Part shown: positions 23,473 through 35,323 of the stretch, in pieces
How the letters are laid out: each line of letters begins with the position of its first letter
Position numbering within the stretch: the first letter of the stretch is position 1
NCBI GenBank assembly: GCA_021234155.1
Contig: JAJEKV010000060.1
Location: 8,640,323-8,704,322 of the forward strand
Direction: 5' to 3'
Source of the DNA: Isoetes taiwanensis
Lineage: Eukaryota; Streptophyta; Lycopodiopsida; Isoetales; Isoetaceae
DNA length: 64,000 nt
The notes under the pieces: model-generated
The model's input: only the letters and a program-made list of their open reading frames with translations
Told to the model about the DNA's origin: nothing
Database searches by the model: none
Position numbers and translations under genes: made by a program

Positions 23473-24777
23473 TATGACGTCCCCTACTCATATACGGTGC
23501 TCTCACCGTATACATACAGGAGTTCATCCCCCATACCAGCTCCATGCTGATACAAGGCCCTCTACGTATCACTGCAACCTTGACGAGTTCCGATGGGAAG
23601 AATGAAGGGGTCATTTTACCCTGTCTCCCTCAGGGCCTACCTAGCTGCGGAAGCGTAACATACATGTAAGTATACATACATCAACATCATATAACCATCA
23701 CGAAGGATGGCTCGCCACATATCTGCATAGACAGAGATCAGTACATCACATATGGAGATCCTACCCAAGGCTCAGACTCAAGGGGGATGACTGACGGCTT
23801 GGGCCTCCAGAAGTCATTGCAGACAGAATTCATGGCAATAAGAACATGGCTTAGGGTAGTCCACTCCATCCGCCCCTCCTGTGCACACTTTGCAAAGTAG
23901 GTTGAAAAGTCTTGGGACCTGACTGTAGCCCGCCGGATGCATAGCCAAAGGGGATACTCCTGGGTTGCATCTCCCCAGTTCCGATGGGGCTGCTCCCACC
24001 AGAGGCTGGCATGCTGACTCAAGGTGACTAGAGGGCTACTGCCCGTACTCGACGGAACTCCATGGAAGGTGTCCACCATCCCAAGAGTGTCGAACCCATG
24101 CAAAGCCCGCACGCAGTAGTCCCTGATAGGCTTTACTACCAGAGGGACGTGATCATGAGCCAGGACATGAACCTCCTTGTAAGCCTGGCGCTTGTACACA
24201 GGCCGAATTTAATAGTGCATTAAAGAGGATTAGCTAGGAGCATCAACTACTAGGCTTTTAGGGCCTCCACCCCCCTTCCCAATACAATGAATCCACATAG
24301 ATCATCATCACATATATATCATAGAAGAACTAAAGAACAAGATTTAATCTAAATCACAGAAGTTAGGTTCTTTAGTTATAGCTTGATATCTAGAGGTCTA
24401 GATGGCTGCTATGGGCAATTCAATAGGCTAAACCTACTTATTCTATGCCTGGGAGGCGGATTAGACTATTGAATTGGCAAAATACCTGATCCCTGGCTTG
24501 CTCCTCCTGCTCTAAACGCGTCCATGTTGCTAAACTGCTTGAAGATGAAGCCGGAAAGGGAAGCTGATGAGCTGGGCTGCTCAGATAGACTTCGGGAGTC
24601 GATATTGGCTCTTGGAGCAAATACCTTAAATAGGCGAAGGGAGCTCTAGAAGGCTTTAAGTGGGCCGGCATTGGAAAGTCGGGCCCCTAGTACATGTCGA
24701 TCGGGGATGGCGTATGGCGCAGCGTGGCGATCTGATGCGATATCGCCCCGGGACCGTATCTTTGGCCGAACGTCACA
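23473..24777 (-). repeat. 3' LTR (1305 bp)
   Basis: Pairs with 37277-38777. The first kilobase on the plus strand is highly similar to the other LTR. The end near 24600-24777 is strongly diverged and about 200 bp shorter. The transcript-sense start is TGTGACGTTCGG. Confidence 0.9.
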
Positions 24778-24790
24778 TTCTCCCCACCTT
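24778..24790 (-). promoter_or_regulatory. Polypurine tract for plus-strand priming
   Basis: On the minus strand AAGGTGGGGAGAA directly abuts the 3' LTR start. This is where a polypurine tract belongs. Confidence 0.75.
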
Positions 24791-24859
24791 GAAAATGATG
24801 CTGTCCACAGCATCGTGGGTCTCCCCACCTTGGGATCTTCTTGTCCTGCAACCAACTTG

Positions 24860-25549
24860 ATGCATACAATTTATTATTATTACACTTACACAATTATTAG
24901 AATTACTCTAAGGTAATATTTTTAGAACATTACTACGACATTACATTATCCCAATAACTTATCAATTTATAACTTCATTAAAGTAAGGTACTTACTAGCC
25001 TCACTTAATACAAGATTTAAGTCTATCAAAATTTAGCAATTTCATATAAAAATTATCTTTCCAGGTACCCTTCATTCCTTGCAACACATTTCAACAATTT
25101 GTGTTGCAAGTCTTCGTAGCTCGACCTCCTTGCCCTCCGGAGCGCTCTATTGGCCTGCAGGTTGGTTGATACTACGTTAGTACCATTTTAATTATTAATA
25201 ATATTATGGTTATAAGGGGACCACCCATCTAATTAACTAAATGAATGCACGAATAATCTCCCGGCGTAGGAAGAGGATGCTTCTTCCATCGTGGCCGTGG
25301 AGACAGCGCCCTATAATGTCTATACCTCGCATGTCCTTTTCCTCTGGACATGCTTACCTTACGGTGCAACATTGCTCATGTTCACCGTTTTCCTAACTAA
25401 TTCAAGCACAACCGCGGTCATGTCTACACTGACATTACACCACGTCCTAGAGATCACCGTGGTGGTCCCATCATCGGGAATTACGCATGCAACCCATACT
25501 TAGCATAGGCTGCATGCGTAGATTAATCTTAACTACACATGAAATTAAT
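24860..25549. other. Element 3' untranslated region, no gene
   Basis: Between pol and the polypurine tract. I see no conserved frame. Confidence 0.5.
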
Positions 25550-28500
25550 CTACACTTCAATCGACATGCCTGAGCCGATTACTTCGGAGATGACCTTGCC
25601 GTCCCATTGCTCCATGAACTGCGGGTACTGCCTTATCAGGTCTTGCTTAAGTACCCACGCCGCGTCTTCCACCGGCAAGTGTTTTACTTGACCAAATATT
25701 GGAGAAACTCTGATCTCCTTGTCTTCTTGATCGCCTTATCAAGGATCAAGTCTGGGACTATCTCTAGTTGCTCTTCTGTCATTTCCAACAACGTTGGCAG
25801 GTCCAAGACTCCCTCTGGGTTTGGAGTATGCTTCTTCAGCAAACTCACGTGTAAGACTTTATGAATTTTTAGGTGTGCTGGCAGCTCTAACTTGTAGGAT
25901 TGGTTACCTACTCTCTTGGCTATTTTGAAGGGGCCAACCCACCTTGGAGCAAGCTTCTTACAATTTCCGATGCGGAGCTTTGCCTGCTTCACTTTGATCT
26001 TGAGCCAGACGTTGTCGCCAACCTGGAACTCTCCGACCATCCGGTGCTTGTCGGCGACGCTCGTTTGTCGACTCCTTGCTGCAAGAAGATATCCTCGGAC
26101 CTCTTCTACCAGCTGCTGCATATCGGCCAACATTTGCTGCAAAACCTCTACCTTTGACACAGGATTGTGCCAAGTGTCTGGAGTCAGACATTGGTAGCCG
26201 TAGTTGATCATGAAAGGCAATATCTGGGATGATTCCTGCTTGGTGCTATTATAAGCAAACTCAACCAAGTGAATGTAATCTTCCCACTTAGTCTGCTTGT
26301 TCCAGACATAGTTCCTCAGCATATCTTCCAAGATTCTGTTGGTCCGTTCTGTTTGCCCATCCGTCTGAGGATGATAGGCCGTGCTCATGGACAGCTTCAT
26401 CTGGATCATCGCAAAAAGATCCTGCCAAAAGGCACTCATGAACGTCGGGTCTCTGTCGGAGATGATTTCTCTCGGCATACCATGGAGCCTGAAGATTTCC
26501 TTTGTGAAGAGAGCCGCTGTATCGAAGGCTGTGTCGGTGGTCCTGCAAGGCATAAAGTGTGCCATCTTCGACAGCTTGTCGACTACAACCATCAGAGCAT
26601 CTTTTCCTCTTGCTGTCCTCGGGAGTCCTATTATGAAGTCCACACTGATGACTTCCCACAGCGCGTTCGGCACCGCTAATGGTTCTAATGCTCCTGGAAT
26701 TCGAAGCTGCTCTGCCTTCATTTGCTGACATAGCTGACACTCTTTGATGTAGCGAGCTATCTGCTTCTTCATCCCTGGCCAATAATAACTGCTGCGTACT
26801 TTGAAATATGTCTTCATAAACATAAATCCTGTGTGGCCAGCTATTGGACTGTTGTGGGTGTCGTGAAGAATCAACTTCCTCACTCCTGACGATTCAGGCA
26901 CACACAACTTATTCTTATGGTACAAAAGGTTACCTTCCTTCCTAAAATTCTTGAAGGTCTCCCTCTCCTTATCTGTTCTTGCCTCTTTGCACATGCTCAC
27001 CCACACTTCCTTGAAGCTGCATCTGTTGGCAAGGTTTCTTCGATCTTCTTTCCGAAGTCGCTGGTGAGCGTCGAGATTGCGTTGCAGTGAACTCTTATTG
27101 TCAGAGGATGCCTTGAAAGCGCATCTGCTACCACATTGAGCTTCCCCGGCTTATAAACTATAACAAAATCGTATTCTTCGAGGAACTCCATCCACCTTCG
27201 CTGCCTCAGATTGAGATGTGGTTGCACGAACACGTATTGGAGGCTCTGATGATCCGTATCCAGCTAGAACTTCCTTCCCAACAGGTAGTGCCTCCAAATT
27301 CTTAGTGCTCTGACAACTGCAAGCAACTCTTGGTCATGAGTCGGGTAGCGCGTTTCGGCGTCATTCATCTTCTAAGAGTCATAAGCCACTACCTGCTCTT
27401 CCTGCATCAGTACTGCACCTGTGGCAATTTTACTTGCATCCGTCGCCACAAGTTTATCCTTCTCGGGATCTGGCAGGGTCAGGACGGGGGCGGTTGTCAA
27501 AGCTTCCTTCAACATCTCAAATCCTGCTTGGGCTTTCTTCTGCCAGTGAACTGCCCAATCCTTTACTTTTTCCGCCCTCGTCAAATCCGTTAGTGGGGCC
27601 GCTATTTTTGCAAAGTCCTTCACGAACTTCCTATAATACCCTGCTAGGCCGAGAAAACTTCTGACCTCGTGGATGTTCTTCGGCGCCGGCCAATGTATGA
27701 CTGCCTCGATCTTGGCAGGATCCGTCGAAATCCCCTCCGCTGAGATCACGTGCCCCAGATACTCTACCCTTTCTGTTGCGAAGTGGCACTTCGACAACTT
27801 GGCGTACAACTGGAGCCTTCTTAGCTTCTCTAGCACTTTCCTGAGGTGTTGTACGTGTTCCTCCAGGGATTTGCTGTACGCTAATATATCATCAAAGAAT
27901 ACTATGACAAAAGTATCCAAAAACTTCCTGAAGATGTCATTCATAAGCCTCATGAACGTTGCTGGGGCATTTGACAAACCAAACGGCATTACGGTGAACT
28001 CGTAATGCCCATACCTGGTCCTGAATGCTGTTTTGTGGATGTCTTCCTCCTTAATCCTAATCTGATGGTACCCTGACCTCAGGTCTATCTTGGAGAAAAC
28101 CTTCGCGCCTTGAGCTGATCCATCAGGTCGTCTGATCTCGGGAGTGCATACTTATTCTTGATGGTGTGCTTATTTAGCTGCCTGTAATCTATGCACATCC
28201 TCAAGCTGCCATCCTTCTTCTTCACAAAAAGGATGGGTGCCCCAAATGGTGAGACGCTAGGTCTAATGAACCCTAGGTCAAGCAACTCCTGCAATTGCTT
28301 CTTCAACTCAGCTAGCTCTTGCGTCATCATCCTATACGGTGCTTTGCTCGTCGGCTTCGTACCTGGTTCGAGTGCTATCTCACGCTCGACTCCCCTGTAA
28401 GGAGGAAGCTGCTTGATCTCATCGGGGAAGAGATCATGGAACTCCTTTACCAACTTAGCTACTGCTTTGGTAATTTGCTGAGCACCTTTCTTTCTGGCTT

Positions 28501-28650
28501 CCTTCTGACTCGGGCTCTTCGATCTGAAGCTTGAAGATATAGGCTATCTGCTTGCATGATAGGAACAACTTCCTTACCTGCAATTTCTATGATCTTGCCG
28601 GTCTTGCTCAGCTGTTCTTGGGCGTCTAGCTGCATACACAAGTAGATCAT
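25550..28650 (-). pseudogene. pol: Chromovirus pol: reverse transcriptase, RNase H, integrase, chromodomain-like end
   Basis: In transcript order, the RT runs from [16 protein letters not shown] and [20 protein letters not shown] through [14 protein letters not shown] and the catalytic box FFDDILAYS. RNase H carries the LVATDAS Asp and a DTDHQSL segment. The integrase has an HHCC finger (HDTHNSPIAGH, then CQLC), the DDE residues in VDFIIGLP, SDRDPTF and QTERTNR, and a GPFKIAKRVG module. It ends in a chromodomain-like tail (RSEFLQYLVK, then LPVEDAAW in another frame, stop at 25550). Breaks: a frameshift near 28115, in-frame stops near 27370 and 27267, and a frameshift near 25684. The integrase triad itself is intact. 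The gag and protease that normally precede RT are absent. Confidence 0.93.
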
Positions 28651-29444
28651 AGCCTTATGGTTAGCTTTGTTTGTTTTATTGCATTGTATGTGTTTGTTGA
28701 TATAGTTGTGGAAGCAAAATACATCAACAAAACATTTAGAATGCCAAACAAAACGTATTTATATATATATACAAGAAATTTAATGCGTCCTACGGTGCAT
28801 GTTTGAGTTTTAGCATGTTCCTATGCTGCAAGTTCTTGTCGTGCCCTACATTCTAAAAGAATCTCTTGAGAATACTCTAAATTCATAGATTCTCTAAGAT
28901 TCTACCAAGGTTCTCTTGGAGGTTTCGTGAGCATTTCTCTAAATTTTATAAGATTCCCTCTAGACTCCATTAGATTTCTCTAGATTCTCCAAGATTCTAT
29001 GAAGATCCTCTTAGATTCCCTTAGATACTCTTACATTACATGAGATTCAAAGAGATTCTATAAAGATTCCCTTAGATACTCTAAGATTTCATCAACATTT
29101 TCTTAGATTCCCTTAGATTTTATGAAGATTTCTTTAGATCCCCCAGATTTTAAGAGGTTCCCTTAGGCTTGTAAATATTTTCCTAGATTCTCTTACATTT
29201 TATAAGATTTTCTTAGATTCTATTAGATTCTTCTGGATTCCTTTACATTCTAGAACTTTTTAGAACATTCTAAGACTCTCTGGAACATTCTAAGACTTTT
29301 AATATATTCTAGAACTTCTGGAAGTATTTCCCTAGATTTCCTTACATTCCCGTAGATTCCCCTACATTCTAGAACATTCTAAAACTTATTAGAACAATTT
29401 GGAACTTTCTGGAAGAATTTTCTTAAATGCCCCTAGATTCTCTT

Positions 29445-29515
29445 ATGTTCTAGAACTTTCTAGAAGATTCTAGAACTTTCTAGAGCCTTCCAGAACATTC
29501 TAGAACTTTCTTGAA
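29445..29515. promoter_or_regulatory. Heat-shock-element-like array, unit 1
   Basis: Reads as an almost unbroken alternation of TTC and GAA every 5 bp (TTCTAGAACTTTCTAGAAG, then the same again). This is the inverted nGAAn arrangement bound by trimeric heat shock factors. About a dozen modules are in register. It could equally be a satellite motif that happens to fit. Confidence 0.6.
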
Positions 29516-29600
29516 CTAGCTGGAATGTTATAGTCTATTTTATCTTAATGGGAACATTACCCTTAACTATATTTGAAACATGAATTATCTATAAAATTAA

Positions 29601-29672
29601 TGCCTGGTCTAGTGGTTAGGATGGGGGGTTGGGGCACCAAAGACTAGGGTTCGAATCCCCCACACAACATAA
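29601..29672 (+). repeat. tRNA-like segment 1 (A and B boxes)
   Basis: TGGTCTAGTGG fits the internal A box and GGTTCGAATCC fits the B box of RNA polymerase III genes, with tRNA-like spacing. The acceptor stem does not pair convincingly, so this is a tRNA-derived (SINE-head-like) sequence rather than a functional tRNA. It is antisense to the retroelement. Confidence 0.65.
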
Positions 29673-29740
29673 AATTTTTAAAAGGCTTTTTTGGCAACAT
29701 TACCCTTAAGTATATTTGGAACATAAATTATTTATAGAAT

Positions 29741-29806
29741 TAATGCTTGGTCTAGTAGTTAGAATGGCCAATGACCAAGGTTCGAATTCCCCACATAACA
29801 TAAAGC
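29741..29806 (+). repeat. tRNA-like segment 2, decayed
   Basis: A second copy in the same unit, with TGGTCTAGTAG and GGTTCGAATTCC and a shortened middle. Confidence 0.55.
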
Positions 29807-31206
29807 TTTTAAAAGCCTTTTCCTAAGGGATGAGCATTCAACGTGGACCGTAAGATCTTGGACCCGATCAAGGGTCGAGATCTCACCACGTGACAATAAT
29901 TAAAGCAACATGAGCCATAGGATCTATTACATATGATTCCAAAAGTCATGTGCACCGTAGGATATGTGCCAAGCCACGTGAGCCGTAGGATCCTGGATCG
30001 ACGATCAGGATCGAATCAACCTGAACCGTAGGATTGATTACATATAATTCCCAAAGCCATATGCACCGTAGGATTTGTCCCAAAGCAACGTGAGCCGTAG
30101 GATCTCGGACCGACGATCAGGATCAAATCAACCTGGACCTTCCCAAAGCCATATGCACCGTAGGATTTGTCCCAAAGCAACGTGAGCCGTAGGATCTCGG
30201 ACCGACGATCAGGATAAAATCAACCTGGACCATAGGATCGACTACATATAAGCTACAAACAAACTCCCAAGCCATCTGGGCCGTAGGATACGTCCCAAAG
30301 CCACGTGAGTCGTAGGATCTCGAATCAACGGTCGGACATAGGATCGCTTACATATAAGCTACAAACAAACTCAAGTTCAAATCAACCTGGACCGTAGGAT
30401 CGCTTACATATAAGCTACAAACAAACTCCAAGCCATTTGGGTCGTACGATATGCCCCAAAGCCACGTGAGCCGTAGGATCTCGGATCAACGGACGGATTG
30501 AGCGTTACAGACATAAGAACATATATATGTTATGATACAAGAAATTTAATGTGTCCTATGGTGCATGTTCGAGTTTTAGCATGTTCCTACGTGCAAGTTC
30601 TTGTAAAAGAATCTCTTGAGAATACTCTAAATTCATAGATTCTCTAAGATTCTACCAAGGTTCTCTTAGAGGGTTCGTTAGCATTTCTCTAAATTTTATA
30701 AGATTCCCTCTAGATTCCATTAAATTTCCCTAGATTCTCCAAGATTATATGAAGATCCCCTTAGATTCTCTTAGATTCATTTAGATTTTATCAGATTGCC
30801 CTTAGATTCAAAGAGATTCTATAAATATTTCCTTAGATACTCTAAGATTTCATCAACATTTTCTTAGATTCCCTTAGATTTTATGAAGATTCCTTTAAAT
30901 CCCCCAGATTTTAAGAGGTTCCCTTAGGCTTGTAAATATTTTCCTAGATTCTCTTACATTTTATAAGATTTTCTTACATTCTATTAGATTCTTTTGGATT
31001 CCTTACATTCTAGAACTTTTTAGAACATTCTAAGACTTTTTGGAACATTCTAAGACTTTCAATATATTCTAGAACTTTCTGGAAGTATTTCCCTAGATTT
31101 CCTTACATTCCCGTAGATTCCCCTATATTCTAGAACATTCTAAAACTTATTAGAACAATTTGGAACTTTCTAGAAGAATTTTCTTAGATCCCCCCTGGAT
31201 TCTCTT

Positions 31207-31280
31207 ATGTTCTAGAACTTTCTAGAAGATTCTAGAACTTTCTAGAGCCTTCCAGAACATTCTAGAACCTTCTTGAACTA
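31207..31280. promoter_or_regulatory. Heat-shock-element-like array, unit 2
   Basis: Same TTCnnGAA alternation as in unit 1, nearly identical in sequence. Confidence 0.6.
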
Positions 31281-31358
31281 GCTAGAATGTTATGGTCTAT
31301 TTTATTTTAATGGGAACTTTGCCCTTAAGTATATGTGAAACATAAATTACTCATTGAA

Positions 31359-31434
31359 TTAATGCTTGGTCTAGTGGTTAGAATGGGGGGCTGGGGGGTC
31401 AATGGCCAGGGTTCGAATCCCCCACACAACATAA
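31359..31434 (+). repeat. tRNA-like segment 3
   Basis: TGGTCTAGTGGTTAGAATGG and GGGTTCGAATCCCCC, the best preserved T-arm of the four copies. Confidence 0.65.
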
Positions 31435-32336
31435 AAAATTTAAAAGCCTTTTCCTAAGGGATGAGCATTCAACTTGGGTCGTAGGATCTTGGACCCGATC
31501 AAGGGTCGAGATCTCACGCAACATGAGCCATAGGATCTATTACATATAATTCCCAAAGTCATGTGCACCATAGAATATGTGCCAAGCCACGTGAGCCGTA
31601 AGATCCAAGATCGAATCAATCTGGACCGTAGGATCGATAAGCTACAAACAAACTCTCAAGCCATCTGGGCCGTAGGATGTGTCCCAAAGCAACGTAAGCC
31701 GTAGGATCTCGGACCGACGGTCAGGATCAAATCAACCTGGACCGTAGGATCGCTTACATATAAGCTACAAACAAACTCCCAAGCCATCTGGGCCGTACGA
31801 TACGTCCCAAAGCCACGTGAGACGTCGGATCTCGAACCGACGGTCGGATAAGCGCGACAAACATAAGAACATATATATGTTAGATATGTTAGATAGATAG
31901 ATATACAAGAAAATTAATACGTCTTACGGTGCATGTTCTAATTTTAGCATGTTCTTACGGTGCAAGGCCCTGTCGTGCTCTAGGTAACCAAAGATTCTAC
32001 TAAGATTCTCTTGTGATTCCTCTATATTCTTCAACATTCTATGTACTATATTTAGCATTCATGAAGATTCGCCTAGATTCTCTTAGAATTTTCTATTTTG
32101 ATTGAGGTGCTTTTTTTTTTCAAGATTTATATTGTACACCTTTATTATGAAACATTTTAGAACATTCTATTGTGGCTCTTTGCAAAATTTTCTAAGATTC
32201 CCTTAGATATTATGAAGATCCCCTTAGATTCAACTAGATTTTAAACGATTCCGTCAGACTTGTAAATATTTTCCTACATTCTCTTACAATTTATGAGATT
32301 TCCTTATATTCCCTTTAATTCTCCTGGATTCCCTTA

Positions 32337-32414
32337 CATTCTAGAAATTTCTAGAACATTCTAGAACTTTCTGGAACATTCTGAAACTTTCAAAACATCC
32401 TAGAACTTTCTGGA
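32337..32414. promoter_or_regulatory. Heat-shock-element-like array, unit 3
   Basis: TTCTAGAAATTTCTAGAACA and following modules keep the 5-bp GAA/TTC register, with a few imperfect units. Confidence 0.55.
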
Positions 32415-32558
32415 AGTATTTCCCTATTCCCTTACATTTCCGAAGGATTCCCCTACATTCTAGAACTTATTAGAACTATCTAGAATGTTATATTCTATTT
32501 TATCTTAATCAGAACATTACCCTTAAGTATATTTGAAACATAAATTATTCATAGAACT

Positions 32559-32632
32559 AATGCTTGGTCTAGTGGTTAGAGTGGGGGGTTTGGGGGGTTG
32601 AGGTCCAGGGTTCGAATCCCCCCAATAACATA
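32559..32632 (+). repeat. tRNA-like segment 4
   Basis: Same A and B boxes as the others, in unit 3. Confidence 0.65.
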
Positions 32633-33161
32633 AAAAATTTTAAAAGCCTTTCCTTAAGGCACGAGCATTCAACATGAGCCTTAGGATCTTAAACTCGATC
32701 AACGATCAAGATCTCTCCATATAAAAGCAATATGAGCCGTAGGATCTATTACATATAATTCCCAAAGCCATCTGGACCGTAGAATATGTGCCAAGCCACC
32801 TGAGCCGTAGGATCTCGGAACGACGATCAGGATCAAGAGCAACCTGGGTCGTTAGATCGATTACATATAACTCCCAAGCCACGTGCACCGTAGGATGTGT
32901 CCTAAACCAACGTGAGCCGTAGGATCTCGGACCGACGATCAGGATCGAATCAACCTGGACTGTAGGATCGCTTACATATAGTCTATACACAAACTCCCAA
33001 GCCATATGGGCCGCATGATACGTCCCAAAGCCACGTGAGCCGTAGGATCTTGGATCAACGGTCGGATTGAGTGTTACAAACATAAGAACATATATATGTT
33101 ATGATATATGTTATGATATATAGAAAACTTAGTTACAATGCTTCCGAAATCAAGCGTCTAA

Positions 33162-34597
33162 CTATTCTTGGAATCGCCGGCGGGATGGGTTATCCTCAAG
33201 GAACTTCTTAACCTGGGCCGTTCCTACCGAGTGTCCCAAGTTCCTGAGGATGTTCGTTGGTGTTCCGCCCTGCCAGGCTGTCACCAAGTCTTCCACTCTG
33301 CGGTCGGATGTGTAGGCCGCGGTCACTGCTAGTCTTCCCTGCCGTCGGTAGGGTACTACGAACTCAAAGATATCCAGTGCCACCGTTCTCTTGACTAGGA
33401 TGACATGGTCAACTGTTGGAATTAGTCGAGCATGGCTACCAAAGCCTGAGAGTGCGATGAGCATGAATACTCCTTCTTCGCCCCTTGGGCTGAATTTGCG
33501 GTGGATGACCGCTATTCTCCCGTCCAACAGCAGAGGAAGGTAATACCTTAGGGACTTGTCCCTGTTGATTCTTCGTCGGGTCGGGCACTAGCTCTATGCC
33601 TTCCCGCATATTCATCCACGTGCACCTCCGTCAGGTCTCTGTGGTCCCTTATTGTTGATGTGAGGCCTGTCAGGTTGATCTCGCCTCTTCTCTGGACACC
33701 CGTGGAAGCTGGTGTCGAAGAACTCGACATCATGCTGCTATATGCCTGAATATCCGAAGTCGACTCCCCAGTGTAGGTGTCGGCTTCTCTTACATTGATT
33801 GGGAAGTCGGAAGCTTCTCGATCGATAAACTCATTCAGATCTGGTTGTTACCGCAGAAGGTGCAGCTACTCATCGCGCCTGTACTCCCTGGCTCTGCATT
33901 CGGGGAGGTTCTGGATGTCACTCAGGAGCAGGTACTCCTGGCCGTTGATGATGATGGGGGCTAGGCTTGTGATACCTAGCCCGAGCGGGGGAGCAATCCT
34001 GTGGGTCTGCAGGTCCTGGTCGAAAGACTGGATCTCCTGCTCTGCTTGTTGCCGCTCCTGGTCCGGGTTGAACTCGACGTAGTCTTCGTCGTCTGAGTCG
34101 AGCTCTTCATCTTCGGCTCTTCCTTCTTGCTCCGCTTGATATTGCAAGAGGAGCTGACATTCTGCTGAAGAGGCTAAGGGGTCTACATCCATGGCCGGGA
34201 TGGATGGTTCCCCGATTGGGTTCTGGGTGCGGTGAGAGAGAAAGATGGCTATGGCAGCAGTATAGGAGAAATATTTTGCCCTATTAACTGTCATGACCAT
34301 GTAATCTGGCAACCTAGCAACTTTGTTGTTCAGGTACTTGGCAATGTTCGGGACATCGCCCAAGGCTGCTTGGAGGGATTGCTTAGGAACAAAATATCTT
34401 ATACAAGGGGGAAGCTATACTAAGGATGGTCCTACCCTAGCTTGGAACTTAGTCATGACTTCCATATAGGATGGGGTTGCCTGCAAGGTGGCTTGGATGT
34501 CCATCTCCTTCTGGAAAACATGAAAAATGGCATTGATATCAGCCACAGCCACATAAGCACTGGCGCTGTACCAGCACCTGAAATCTATAGTTGCCAT
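33162..34597 (-). pseudogene. Unrecognised accessory ORF of the chromovirus (ORF B)
   Basis: Starting at ATG 34597 (MATIDFRCWYSASAYVAVAD), one frame runs to 33548, about 350 codons. It is interrupted by TAG at 34415, TAG at 33866 and TAA at 33848. A frameshift near 33545 then leads into 33527-33162 (RRQGRLAVTAAYTSDRR, ending RRRFQE). The protein has an N-terminal hydrophobic/aromatic part, an acidic middle (EDEELDSDDEDYVEFNPDQE) and a Ser/Thr-rich stretch. I recognise no domain: no zinc knuckle and no capsid or protease motif. TAG and TAA are what deamination of CAG/CAA would give. It may be a replacement gag or a second acquired gene. It is preceded by two 67-bp hairpins, as is the H3-like ORF. 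Confidence 0.6.
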
Positions 34598-34912
34598 TGG
34601 TCTCGACTGATTGAGACTAGCAAACAGCTCTTGAAGCCCCTAAGGGGTTTGGAAAATCCCCTAAAAGCTGGGAGCAAAACTGTAAGATGCTAACTGAGAT
34701 ATGGGGGGCCTATTTATAGGAAAAAGGGAAAAACCCTAATTTTTGGAAAACTTGAAAAATTTTTGGGTTTGGCAAATCTCACCTATTTTGAGGTCAAAAT
34801 GAGGATTTGAAGGCTAATTTGAGGGTCTGAGCATGAATAAGATTACCTAATGAACCTACTGCAACAAATTTGAGGTCAATTGGAGGTAGCATGAAAGAGA
34901 TAATGCTGAAAA

Positions 34913-34979
34913 TACTCACGGTATGCGCTAGGAGGCTGACCTAAAATTTAGGTCGATGTCCTGGCGCATACCGTGAGTA
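34913..34979. repeat. 67-bp hairpin repeat, copy 1
   Basis: Near-perfect palindrome: outer arms TACTCACGGTATGCGC with GCGCATACCGTGAGTA, inner arms GACCTAAA with TTTAGGTC. It is upstream of ORF B. Confidence 0.92.
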
Positions 34980-35114
34980 AGTTGGCCCTATTTGGTCAAA
35001 ACGTATCTAAACAGGATGAACTAAGGGTCAAAACATGATGGTCTCACTGAGAATGCAGGATTGAACCCTTACTTGACCAGTTTGGAGATGGTTAGGACCC
35101 TTTTTGATGCAAAA

Positions 35115-35181
35115 TACTCACGGTGTGCGCCTGGGGCCTGACCTAAATTTTAGGTCGATGCTCTGGCGCATACCGTGAATA
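35115..35181. repeat. 67-bp hairpin repeat, copy 2
   Basis: Same palindrome as copy 1 with a few changes (CGGTGTGCGCCTGGGG). It lies between the H3-like ORF and ORF B. Confidence 0.92.
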
Positions 35182-35323
35182 ACTTCTCACTCCGTGACCA
35201 TATGATGTCCCTTTTAACTAAAACAAAAAGCAAATACTGCTAATTCAACCTGATTAACAACATTTATGAACTTAGAATTTACTCTACAAAAATTTTATTT
35301 CCAAAATTTATTATTTACAAAAT

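Larger units (their letters stand above)
28690..33130. repeat. Three-unit large tandem repeat inside the LTR element
   Basis: Units 28771-30536, 30537-31904 and 31905-33125 (about 1.77, 1.37 and 1.22 kb) each run in the same order: ACAAGAAA.TTAAT and GGTGCATGTT leader; a long block of degenerate AGATTCYCTTAGAT motifs; a block of TTCTAGAACATTC motifs; a tRNA-like segment; and a block of CCGTAGGATC-type repeats ending in ACATAAGAACATATATATGTTA. There is no ORF. The units differ by internal deletions. Confidence 0.93.

Noticed and set aside
25684-26782. Frames overlapping the integrase on either strand
   Set aside because: The integrase frame shows ordered HHCC and DDE motifs. The others are shadows.
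31359-31434. Functional tRNA gene
   Set aside because: A and B boxes fit, but the acceptor stem and anticodon arm do not fold convincingly and the copies decay together with the repeat unit.
28690-33130. Possible CRISPR-like or telomeric array
   Set aside because: Units exceed 1 kb, internal motifs are degenerate and unspaced, and the block is inside an LTR element.
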